From positions 1 through 64,000 of the forward strand of contig CANLUY010000002.1 of assembly GCA_947494435.1 (NCBI GenBank): a stretch of 64,000 nt of DNA. The letters are read 5' to 3'. Below the pieces are notes generated by a model. The model did no database searches, was not told the origin of the DNA, and worked only from the letters and a program-made list of their open reading frames with translations. Numbering within the stretch: the first letter of the stretch is position 1; every line of letters begins with the position of its first letter. The translations under genes were made by a program, and so were the position numbers. Shown one piece after another: positions 17,372 to 28,400 of this stretch. Source of the stretch: an uncultured Litoreibacter sp. Its GTDB lineage: Bacteria; Pseudomonadota; Alphaproteobacteria; Rhodobacterales; Rhodobacteraceae.

Positions 17372-17992
17372 GTTAACCTTTGCCTTTGGTTGGAGCTCGA
17401 CCGGGATGACCCGGTTTCGAAAACTCTCGAGATTGATCTGCCGGTTCGAAGTCTAAGGGAATTGTCGGCCCAACGAGCGAAATTCGTGCTGGTATTTCAA
17501 GCCAACGCTAGCCGACGCCACTTAGTTCCCTATGTATGGAGCAAAGCAGTCTTGCCTTTTCAATTTGGCGGTAAAGTTGAAGTTGCAACAAGGTAGATAG
17601 CAATGGATGAAAAGGCACCTAGCTTTCCTCGAAAGAGGTGCGATCATTTCAGGCCACGAGGAGGGCTGTCGGATTGTAAAGCCACTGTCCCGCGTGATCG
17701 AGTTGTAAGTCAGACGCGTCTTCTCTCACTGTAACGATCAATGCCATGGTCGCGTCTCGGATGATGTTTCGTGGCGACTATTCTCCAACCATAGAAAATG
17801 GCTTCAGAGAACACACCTACTAGTTTAGAACCATGCGGTGATTGATGATGAAAGTGGCGCGCCAATAAATTTTTACTTTTAAAATTAGTTAGTTGGTTCT
17901 AAACCGAGGTCCGCGCGAAACATGCTTGAGTAAATGCCACAGGCTTTTGTTGAAAGCAGCGACAAACCGGCTTGAAAAGGCATAAATTCCTA
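17372..17992. promoter_or_regulatory. Long intergenic region upstream of the LuxR solo
   Basis: About 620 bases without a convincing gene; a 68-codon frame at 17390-17596 has no support. The right part is AT-rich (17860-17900) and holds an 11-bp perfect inverted repeat, GTTTAGAACCA at 17823-17833 and TGGTTCTAAAC at 17894-17904. The two copies bracket the AT-rich tract, as might be expected of two binding sites around a promoter. Confidence 0.4.
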
Positions 17993-18613
17993 ATGATCCC
18001 CACCCGAATTCCAGATTTCGACAGTGAGCTTGTCAAATTGCGTCAGATTGCTCCGTCTGGATTTGTCTTGGCTTTTGGAATTTCCATGCGGGGCCCAGAG
18101 TTCGTCCACAACGAATATGAGTCAGAATGGCTGCAGCGTTACGAACAAGGCAGCTACTACGCAGTGGATCCGGTCTTCGTTTGGGCCATCTCAAAAACCG
18201 GCTCGCGCCGGTGGTCTGAGATAAGACTGCCGGACGTGCGCGGCGTCCTGAGAGAAGCAAGCTCCTTTGGGATGTCCTACGGAGTTGTGCTCGCATGTCG
18301 CAGTGGGTCAAAGCGCTCATTCTTCAGTGCGGCGCGTCCTGATCGCGAGTTTACAGATGCCGAAATCGCGCAGTTAGACGCAAAGTTTTCCACTTGGGTT
18401 CCGCTTGTCATGGAGCGTGCGCGTCTGACAGCTGGCGAGCTGGAGGTTCTGCGCGGTTTGCGTGATGGTCGTGGACAACGCGAGATTTCAGCGATGCTTT
18501 CTATCTCAGAGTCGACCGTCAAACAGCGTGCTTTGTCGGCATGCAAAAAGCTCGACGCTAAAACACGGGCCCAAGCCGTCGCGATTGCTGCCGTGAGGAA
18601 CTATTTCGAGTGA
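17993..18613 (+). CDS. LuxR family regulator with autoinducer-binding domain (LuxR solo)
   Basis: A 206-residue regulator. Residues about 5-130 are an autoinducer-binding-type domain, with the pattern WLQRYEQGSYYAVDPVF carrying the Trp, Tyr and Asp positions that contact acyl-homoserine lactones. The C-terminal LuxR helix-turn-helix runs from LTAGELEVLRGLRDGRGQRE to ISESTVKQRALSACKKLDAK. The ATG at 17993 is preferred to a TTG at 17972. No luxI synthase lies nearby, so this is an orphan (solo) receptor. It stands 300 bp upstream of the RTX/type I secretion unit on the same strand, and control of that unit by population density is a reasonable inference, not shown by the sequence. Confidence 0.88.
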   Translation: MIPTRIPDFDSELVKLRQIAPSGFVLAFGISMRGPEFVHNEYESEWLQRYEQGSYYAVDPVFVWAISKTGSRRWSEIRLPDVRGVLREASSFGMSYGVVLACRSGSKRSFFSAARPDREFTDAEIAQLDAKFSTWVPLVMERARLTAGELEVLRGLRDGRGQREISAMLSISESTVKQRALSACKKLDAKTRAQAVAIAAVRNYFE

Positions 18614-18615
18614 AA

Positions 18616-18633
18616 TATGTCTTTTCGGACATA
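18616..18633 (+). terminator. Small hairpin after the LuxR gene
   Basis: TATGTC, 6-base loop, GACATA, starting 2 bases after the stop codon. It is short and lacks a T-run, so termination is uncertain and read-through into the RTX unit is possible. Confidence 0.3.
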
Positions 18634-18912
18634 GGCTGAAAATCGTATTTAAGGACCGCTTAATTGTTGATCGCTAACCCAAGTCATCAGGTCGTTTCTG
18701 TTAAAGCTTTGTTAATGTTAATGAAAAAATTCACACGATGAAGCAACGGAGTTTCGCTTCGCATATACTGCGTGCCTGCCGTTAGGTAAATCGAAGGTCT
18801 CGGCGGTTTCGCACTTCTAACCCCTAGTAAACTCACTTAAAGTTTTCGTGAAACGTAATTGAATACACGGGGCGACTGTTTTCCGTCCCACAGAATACGA
18901 CCGGGGGGTCAA
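18634..18912 (+). promoter_or_regulatory. Leader region of the RTX secretion unit
   Basis: About 280 AT-rich bases with GTTAATGTTAATG near 18709-18722. No gene is seen. It must contain the promoter of the unit starting at 18913 unless transcription comes from the LuxR gene. No confident -35/-10 pair or lux box was found. Confidence 0.35.
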
Positions 18913-19437
18913 TTGGGTAACAGTGATTTTGAGTGGGATTGGGATGCGCAAGAAGTACGCAATTCGGATCGCACTATTTGGCTAAGGCGTAGTTCTAGGA
19001 AGAAAGGGATGCACGGCCGAGGCGTGCAGCCTGAGCTTTATGGTCTTTTTGAGCCAGGCTATTCCGTCGGGCTATCTGCGACCAACATTCTAGAAAACAC
19101 TAGAATGAGTGCGGGCCTTTCTGTTGACGGCTGGCAAAGGGACCCGGCAGGTTTAGCGATTACTCATATCTACGGGTTATCGACCGTGCCGTGGTTTAAT
19201 CCAATACCAGGGCGGGTGGATGAACTTGGTCCCTTTCAGACCGAACATCGGCACTTTCAAACCCTCGAGCAGCAGAAACGTTTGATCTCAGCTTTGCCTA
19301 AGATGCTGGCGGTGCTGCCCGAGTCTTTCAATGTAAAAAATTTGAATGAAGAAAAGGCCGGTGGTCGCGTTGGCTATCTTCTTGAGTTATCTGAAAAATT
19401 TTCTAACGAATTGTTGAGCGGAGCTTTGATTAAATGA
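18913..19437 (+). CDS. Unrecognised protein coupled to the RTX gene
   Basis: I do not recognise this protein of 174 residues (192 if the more upstream TTG at 18859 is used). The TTG at 18913 is preferred because GGGGGG lies just before it; no ATG start is available. The sequence has no signal peptide and no membrane helix. It is rich in Trp, Arg and Gly in the first 60 residues and ends in a helical, charged tail. Its stop overlaps the RTX start codon by the ATGA arrangement, so the two are translated together, usually a mark of a direct partner. A role as a cytoplasmic chaperone, immunity or export-helper protein for the RTX product is a guess from position only. Confidence 0.65.
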   Translation: MGNSDFEWDWDAQEVRNSDRTIWLRRSSRKKGMHGRGVQPELYGLFEPGYSVGLSATNILENTRMSAGLSVDGWQRDPAGLAITHIYGLSTVPWFNPIPGRVDELGPFQTEHRHFQTLEQQKRLISALPKMLAVLPESFNVKNLNEEKAGGRVGYLLELSEKFSNELLSGALIK

Positions 19438-22400
19438 ACTTGTCCGACATTCATAACCTGACAGATGCAATCACTTACGTTCAAAGCGGTGACTTCGAGT
19501 ATTCGCAGCTTCAATCTATTGTCGACCGATTAGACGCTACAGGTTCAAATACAGGAGCTACAACCGTACTGTATGCTGGGTTAGGGTCTCGTAACCCCGT
19601 CGGTGGACAAAATTGGGATTTTTTAGAACCCTACACCCAAAACGAAGGTTCTTTTCGGGTTTTAGATCAAACCGATGCAGGCCAGTTTGGTACCTGGCTG
19701 ATCGACGGTGAAGATGGTGGTAAGGGCTACCTTCTAGATGCTTATGAAAGACAGTTTGGTAGTCTTGATGGCGTCTATGATCCGAAGACGGGCTATTTTA
19801 CGAGAGGCGGCCAGCTATTTAACGATATTTTTGCGCCGGAACCAACAAGCTTATTTGGTAACATGTCGTATCGTTTTGCCAACGGAGCCACTGGTGAGGT
19901 TCTAACGCTTTCGGCAAACTTCAGCTCCGGCTCAGTGATGTCACTGGAGCTTCGGACAATCATTGCAAACGACGCTTGGACTAACGGAACGATAACCGGC
20001 GTTAATGGCGTAGATATATCAGAAGTTAGCTACGCCCTACGTGATCTGTTCAATGGAAATAACGCGCATGATCGCGCAATTCTAGATGCGTTTGTGGATG
20101 GTAGGTTCAGCGACTTACCGCCATCAAATTTTCGGAACAACATTGGAGAGGCGATGGACGTACTCACTAATTCGGTGAATTCGTCCTCTGTCTCTCTGTT
20201 TTCAAACGATCCTGGCGCATTGAATCGGTTGTTGTTTGATCGAAGGATCGACTTCGATACCTATCAAGAAATTGCTGTTCGGACTGGCAACTTTAATGAT
20301 CCTGATTACCGTAATTCCTTGTTTTCGCGAGAACAGTTCAACGAACTTCGAAACCACCCTGATGCTGTAAACCGCATCTTGAGTGGCGAGGTTGATAGCA
20401 GGGCCTTGGCGACAACCATGAAAGTCTTGGCTGTCGCCGGTGTTGTTGGCGATCTGGTTGCTTTTGGCTTGACCATCGTAGAAGCCAACGCACACTTCGA
20501 CGCAGGTCGAAATGAAGAAGGTGCCGAAGTCTGGATTCGGTTCATTTTTGGCACGGCTGGTGGGGCTGTGGGCGGTGCATTGGGTGCGATGCTCGGGGCT
20601 TCTGGCGGCTCTGTTGTCCCCGGGCTTGGTACTGCCGTTGGTGGCGTTCTCGGTGGTTTGCTTGGTGGCATCGGCGGCAGTCTGTTCGGGGAGTCCACCG
20701 GGTCGGCTCTTTTTGACATGAACCCAGAGGCCTTTACCAATATCGTAATGCAGATGCGTGACCCCGAGTTTATCGTGTCTGAGGGTGGAATTGCGCGTGC
20801 CTTTATCAAAGCAGTGGCAGGCCAAATTCTAGGCGGCGCCTATGGTGACGAAGCTGAGCAACGGATGCGCCAAGAGATGCTTGAGAACGGCATTGAGGAA
20901 TGCTTCCCAGCGGATACTCCCATCTTGATGGCCGATGGGTCTGAGAAACTGATCGAAGACATTGTGGTTGGCGATTTGGTCGCATCTTTTGCGCCGCATT
21001 CCGCGGTTGCGGACGCGCCGCTTGAGCCAAAGGCCGTGACACGGTTGTTCCGCAATAGAACCGAAGACTTCTATGAATTGGTTTTTTCCCACAATGGATC
21101 GCAGGAAGTCTTGCACGCAACGCCAGGGCACCCGTTTCAAACTCCAACCGGAGAATTCAAAACACTTCGGGAGCTTTTCGCCTTTGGCGCATCAAACAGC
21201 GAGCTGGTTCTGGCCAGCGGAGAGACCGTAACCGCTCAGGCAACACTGATAACCTATAGTGCGGAAACTGCTCATTTGTTTGAGGCCGCGCAGGCCCTGC
21301 CAGCGCTTGGCAACCTCGCAATTGATGCCCAATCAGCCAATGGCTGGAACACATATAACTTCGAAGTGGAGGGCAACCACACCTATGTTGCCAACGGCAT
21401 TCGTGTACACAACCGGTGTTCTTCACTGACTGTGCACCAAAATGCACTCGACGCTCTCATAAATGCGGGTCTCGTCGGGCCCGGCACAGATGTCGAGGTT
21501 ATCGCGGTTGGTGATGGCACCTATGTGCTGCTGCACCGCGAAGACAAAACCATTGAAGATATAGCCGACTTCGAAGGCGTCGGTTTCGCCGCGTTCGTTG
21601 AAATGATCACTGACACGATCGACCACATTGGCGACTCAGTCGCTTCTGTGCTGGATGATACGGGTGACTATCTTGCGGGCGCTCTTCCTGGATTGTTGGC
21701 CTCACTGATTAACGGCCAGTCTTTGGATGATGCTGCAGAAGCCTATGCGGCACAGGTCATCGCAGAGATGGGCGTGGATACGTTGGCGCGTATCTTTGGC
21801 CTCGAACGTCTGAACGAGATTACGGACGCAGATGGCAATCTGCTTCCAATCACTGACCCATTGTTCTTCGAAACGGAGATTGGGTCTGCGATCAAAGGTG
21901 CGTTGGTTTCCAGTGTCGTTATGTCGATCGTGTCGGGGAGCGATTTGGACTCCGAGGCCTACGAGCAATTGGCTTTGAACCACTCGGTCCGTTTTGTGGT
22001 CACGCAAGCGTTGCAGACGCAACCTTGGGCACTTGTTGAAGGTGCGATACCTCAGGAACTGTTTGACTGGTTTGGCTGGGAAGGGGCGGCTCCGCCACTA
22101 TCTGCGGTGGGGCAGGGCGCCGCTGCGGCGGCAGTGAGTTTACTGGTCGATCTACTTGATGGTGGCATTGAAGATGTGGGTGCTGCGTTGGGTCAGGCGG
22201 CAATCGCTGCGGGGACAGCTTATCTGTCGAGCCTCGTGACGACGGCTGTTGTCAATACATTCGCATTGGCAGGCTCAATTGTTCCGATCATCGGGACCGT
22301 CATCGGTGCGGTCATCGGCAAAATCCTCGGTGGTTTGTTCGGCGGGCTGTTCTCGCCTCCACCGCCGCTCTTTGTGGTTGAACGTAATGATGATGGAACG

Positions 22401-25400
22401 GTCACCGTGTCCGTCACGCCAAACTCTGGCGGCTATATCTATGGCGCCCGCGACGGCTTTGACGACACGCTCATCGGCAATACTGGCGACGATGCTCTGT
22501 TGGGTGGATCTGGCAACAACACGATCCACGGGCTTGGCGGCAATGACAACCTCGAAGGCCGTGGTGGGGATGACCTGCTGACTGGCGGTGAGGGTAACGA
22601 CACTCTTGAAGGTGGCTCCGGCAATGACGACCTGATCGGTGGTCATGGTCATGACCGTATTGAAGGCGGCGACGGCAACGATCTTCTTGTGGGTGGCGAT
22701 GGTAATGACGTTATGTTTGGGGACAGCGAGGCCGATGAACGCTTCGCTGACTTCAACGCGCGCGCCGGGGTCCAGACTTTAGGCGAGATCGGCGATTACG
22801 AAGGCCCCGAAGACTCCGGCAGTGAAGACGCGGATGAGGCGATTGAGGATCAGGAAGATACTGATCAGACCCACGCCGATGTCCTACTTGGTGGTGCTGG
22901 GAACGACCAGATCTTTGCAGGTCGCGGTGATGACTTTGTCGATGGTAGCTTTGGCGATGACGTGATTTACGGCCAAGGCGGCCATGACGTGATCTTTGCA
23001 GGCGCCCATAACGACTATGTCGAAGGTGGCGGCGGCAATGACATGATTGATGGTGAGCAGGGCGATGACAAGATCATTGCAGGCTCCGGAAATGATGTCG
23101 TTCACGGCGATAAGATGTTGATCCTAAAGGATACTCCTGTCACCGAAGCTATTCGCGCATGGCTGAATGGCCCTGTGCGGACCTCTCCTGAATTGAAGGA
23201 GAAACTGGGGCTGCATCACGAGTACCACAACAACTCGGGCGCAAATTTCGTGCCTTTCAGCGGGGCGTGGAACTTGTCCACAGCGCTACTGCTGAAGGTG
23301 AATGCGGTTGAAGGCGGATTGCGCGCGATACTGGATGACGGCGAGAGTGAAATCGCGGATGATTTCATGAGCTGGCTGCATCGCAACGACCGGCCACTGA
23401 AGAATGATATTCTGAGAGGCGATCACGCGTATCTGATGCCGCAAGAGCCGTTGGCCGAAGGTGAAGACGCGCCTGAAGGTCCGGGCGAAATCCTTATTAC
23501 ACTGGGTAGTGGTGATGATGAGCTTAGTCTCGGTGCTGGTGATGACCTTGCGTATGGCGGTCATGGCGACGACATCATCGACGGTGGGGATGGGAACGAC
23601 GTCCTGTATGGGGACGGCCTGCGAACTGACACCAATGACGATGGTGAAGCCGTCGTTGAAGACGACGGAAATGGTGATGACGTCATTGACGGCGGTGATG
23701 GTGATGACACGATCAACGGCGGGGGCGGTAATAACCGCTTGACGGGTGGTGCTGGGGATGACCGCATTTTTGCAGGCTCTGGCAACGACCGGATTTGGAG
23801 TGGCGCTGGTGCAGACATCATTCTGGCAGGTGGTGGCAATGACATCATTTATGCTGGAGACTCGGAGTCCGCCTCAGAAGATGGCATCAATCAGGACATC
23901 ATCAACGCGGGCGCCGGCAATGACACGGTGTATGGTGAAGATGGCGTCGACATTATTGATGGCGGTTCAGGAAATGACCGTCTGTACGGCGGTAACGGCA
24001 ATGACCAAATCAACGGTGGTGATGGAAGTGACCGTCTGTCAGGCGGCAATAACGATGATATCCTCAGCGGTGGCGCGGGTGCTGACGTTTTGTTGGGCGG
24101 CAGCGGTCGCGACACGCTGGTCGGCGGCTCTGGCGATGACGACCTTGACGGTGGTACTGGTAACGATGTTCTACAAGGCGGCCTCGGCGACGACGACCTG
24201 AAAGGTCAAGCCGGCAACGATTTGATGTTGGGCGAGATCGGCGCGGATACGTTGTCTGGCGGAACAGGCAATGACACCCTCCTCGGTGGTTCTGATGACG
24301 ATGTTCTGTTTGGCGGCGAAGGCGATGATACGCTTGATGGTGGAACCGGTAATGACACGCTCGATGGCGAAGAGGGGGATGATCTTCTGGTTGGCTCTGA
24401 TGGGGCCGACACTATTACTGGCGGAACCGGTCACGACGAAATCTACGGTGACAACCAAGATGGCAGCGGTGCTGCGGGCGCCGATGTTGTCAACGCTGGC
24501 GACGGCAATGACAAAGTGTACGGCGGTGGCGGAAACGATACGCTACGTGGTGACGCTGGTGAAGATATCATCGAGGGCGGTTCTGGTAATGACCGGATCG
24601 AAGGCGGTGCCGATGATGATGCGCTGACAGGTGGAAGCGGCTCCGACCGTGTGCTCGGCGGCACAGGCAATGACACTATTGATGGTGGCTCCGGCAATGA
24701 CCGTCTTGAGGGTCAGGACGGCAACGACACGATTGAAGGCGGAACCGGCAATGACACCATCTATGGCGGTGGTGGCAATGACATTGTCACCGATACAAGT
24801 GGTGCAGAGAAAGTCTATCTCAGCTCTGGCAATGACCGGTTCACGTCCAATAATTCCGACCTAGAAGGCGATCTTGTAGACGGTGGCTCCGGCAATGACG
24901 TGATTGTCGGTTCAGGTGGCGATGACACTTTGAAAGGCGGCACTGGAAATGACCGCGTTTATGGTGGCAATGGTAATGACGTCATCGAAGGCGGCAGCGG
25001 AACCGATCAGCTCTTCGGCCAAAACGGCAACGATACACTCATTGCATGGAACGGCAGCGGACGTCTTGAAGGCGGTAACGGAAACGACCTCTACGAAGTT
25101 GACTTGAGCAACTTTGATGGTGTGATCCTTGGCTCAGCCGGTGTGGACGTTCTGAAATTGACCGGCGGCTTTGAGCCAAAAGACATCGTGCTGGAACGTG
25201 ATGGGAATGACCTTTTGGTGCGCTCCATTACTGATCTCGACAAGATGATCCGGATTGAAGCGCAGTTCACAGGTGCGTTGACAATTGAGGCCATTACCTT
25301 CGCCTCGACGGGCTACACGCTTGATTTGGTCAACGCGATCATCGGAACCGACGGCAACGATAACATCACCGGAACAGAAGATGATGATGTTGTTCTGGCG

Positions 25401-28400
25401 CTTGGTGGTGATGATGTTGTCATCGGTGCGGGCGGTGATGATTTCCTCGACGGTGGGCCGGGCAAGGACGTAATCTACGGCAATGCCGGGAATGATGCGA
25501 TGCACGGGTCATCCGAGGACGATATGATCAACGGTGGGTCTGGAAATGACAGCCTTATCGACGGTCTCGGCAATGATATGCTTATCGGTGGAACCGGTCG
25601 CGACACTTTCGCGATCACACGCAATGCCGGTGACGAAGACGTTATTGCGGACTTCACGAACGGTCAGGACAAGATTGATCTGAGCAACTTCAGCACGAAA
25701 TTCGTGTCGGTAAGTCAGATGACGTATCTCGGCTATGGCCCGCGCCAACAAGGCGATGACGTTGAGTTCAACCTTGGCAGTGGTCAGACGCTGATTGCCG
25801 AAGACACAACTGTCGGACATTTCGACACGTCGGACTTCAAGTTTGGCTTGTTTGAGATCAACGGCACCACTGGCACAAGTGCGAATGACATCATCAAAGG
25901 CGGGTCCGGCAACGACCGAATTGATGGCAATGGTGGCTTCGATGTGATGACGGGTGGTGCAGGGCGCGACACGTTTATCATTGATGATCGCTCTTCCACG
26001 ATTGATACGATCACTGACTTCACTGAAACGCAGGACGTAATTGATCTCAGCGCATTTGGTGACTTCTCTTCAGTGCACCAATTCAATGTGCGTCAAACGG
26101 GCTCTGACGTTGGGATCGCGCTTGGTGGTGGACAGCACCTGATGTTGGAAGGTCTGTCAAAGGGCTCCCTTGACAACAAGGGCTTCAAGTTTGACGGCTT
26201 TGAAGACAAAACGAACGTCACGCGGTTTGATGGCACGATCAGCGTCGATCTAGAGGCGGCACAAACGCCTGAGGGATCAACGGCGCTGTCTGGAACGAGT
26301 GCATGGGTTGCCTCTGAAGATCACCGCGCCGGTATCACATCTGTGGCCAAAGCAGATGCCGGAACGGGTTCAGGGACCGGAGCTGGAACAGGCTACGGTG
26401 TTGGAAGCATCACACATGGACTGAATGGTGCGAGCTATGGTGCCGGTACAATCCAAACGGACGCCGGCACGTTCAACTATGGCGGTGCGCAGTCGATATA
26501 TAATGACCCCTACTACAAAAAGAGCGGCTGTAAGAAAAAGCTGGTGAAGCCGGAAACCAAAGGCGGCACGCAGCTTGATGATATGATCTATGGCGGCAAT
26601 TGGTCTGAAAAGCTCTACGGCTACGACGGCAACGATAAGATCGAAGCTGGCGAAGGCAATGATACCATTGAAGGTGGCTTAGGCCTCGACGCGCTTTATG
26701 GCGAAGCTGGGGACGACACGATCTATGGCAAAGGAACGGCTGTAATGGCCTGTTCCTTCGACCTTGCAACGATCGGTATGACGCCAGAAGAAGCCAAGGA
26801 ATACACCGACAACCTGCTCGCGCTTGATGACGACCTGATCTACGGCGGCAGCGGCAACGACAAGATCTATGGTGAAACCGGCGACGACAAGCTGTACGGC
26901 GATAGCGGTCACGACAAGATCTATGGCGGATCCGGCAATGATATCATCTATGGTGGGTCCGGAAATGATATTATCACGGGTTCCTCTGGGCGCGACTATA
27001 TCGACGGAGGCACTGGCAACGACAATATCAATGGCGGGTCCAGCAATGATAAGCTGCGCGGTGGTGCCAACAATGACACGATCGACGGCTCTAGCGGAAA
27101 TGACTACCTGCTGGGCGACAGTGGCGCTGACAAACTAATCGGTGGCTCTGGCCACGATCGCCTGGTTGGAGGTGACCACAATGACCACCTCCTCGGCGGT
27201 ACCGGCAATGACCGCCTTGAAGGTGGTGATCACAACGACATTCTGGATGGTGAAACGGGCAATGACCGTGGCTATGGCGGTGACGGGAATGACACGATTT
27301 ACGGCAGAGCAGGCAACGACTACCTGCGCGGCGGTGCCCATGATGACAAGATCTACGGCGGTGACGACAAAGATCACATCAAAGGTGATAGTGGCAATGA
27401 TCTGTTGTATGGCGGCAGTCATAACGACACCGTCCTAGGTGGCACCGGAAATGACAAAATCTGGGGCGGGACCGGCAACGACTACCTGCTCGGTGAAACA
27501 GGTAATGACTGGATTGTCGGTGAAGCTGGCAACGACCGGATCCACGGCGACAGCGGCGCGGATAGCCTGCATGGCCAAGATGGGAACGATACTGTGCTCG
27601 GTGGCTCAGGCAATGATACCGTCCACGGCAATGATGGCAGCGATATCCTTTACGGCGACGACGGTGACGGCAAACTCACAGGCGATGACAAGATTTATGG
27701 CGGGTCCGGCAATGACACGGCATATGGCGGTAAAGGAAAGGACTACATCAAAGGCGGTACCGGCAACGATCTGATCTACGGCCAATCTGGAGACGATAAA
27801 ATCTACGGTGAGAGCGGCAATGATAAGCTCTACGGCGGAACAGAGAACGACTGGATCAGCGGCGGAGACAACGAAGATCGTCTCTACGGCGAAGACGGCA
27901 ATGACCGCCTGTATGGCGGCAACCATGACGACTCGTTGTATGGTCACGATGGAAATGACTACCTGCGCGGCGACGCAGGGAACGATTACCTGTCTGGCGG
28001 CACCGGGAATGACACGCTGAAAGGTGGCACCGGCAACGACCATATCCAAGGCAGCACCGGCGAAGATCGCATCTACGGCGAAGACGGTGATGACTACATC
28101 AACGGCGGCGCGGATGATGACTATATCGACGCGGGCGCTGGCGATGACGTGATCTATACCGACTTGGGCAACGACTTCGTTTACGGTGGTGCAGGGTCCG
28201 ATCACATCGTCGCTAAAACCGAGAGTGGCAATCACACGTTCTATGGCGGAACCGGAAGCGACTTCATGACTGGCGGTAACGGCAGTGAGTACATGGATGG
28301 TGGCGCCGATAATGACCGGATGTATGGTCGCTCCGGCAATGACCATCTGCTCGGCGGTCACGGACATGACTACATGCATGGTGGGTACGGAATGGACCTG

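Noticed and set aside
17390-17596. 68-codon frame upstream of the LuxR gene
   Set aside because: No start signal, no known family, and the surrounding region looks like an intergenic control region.
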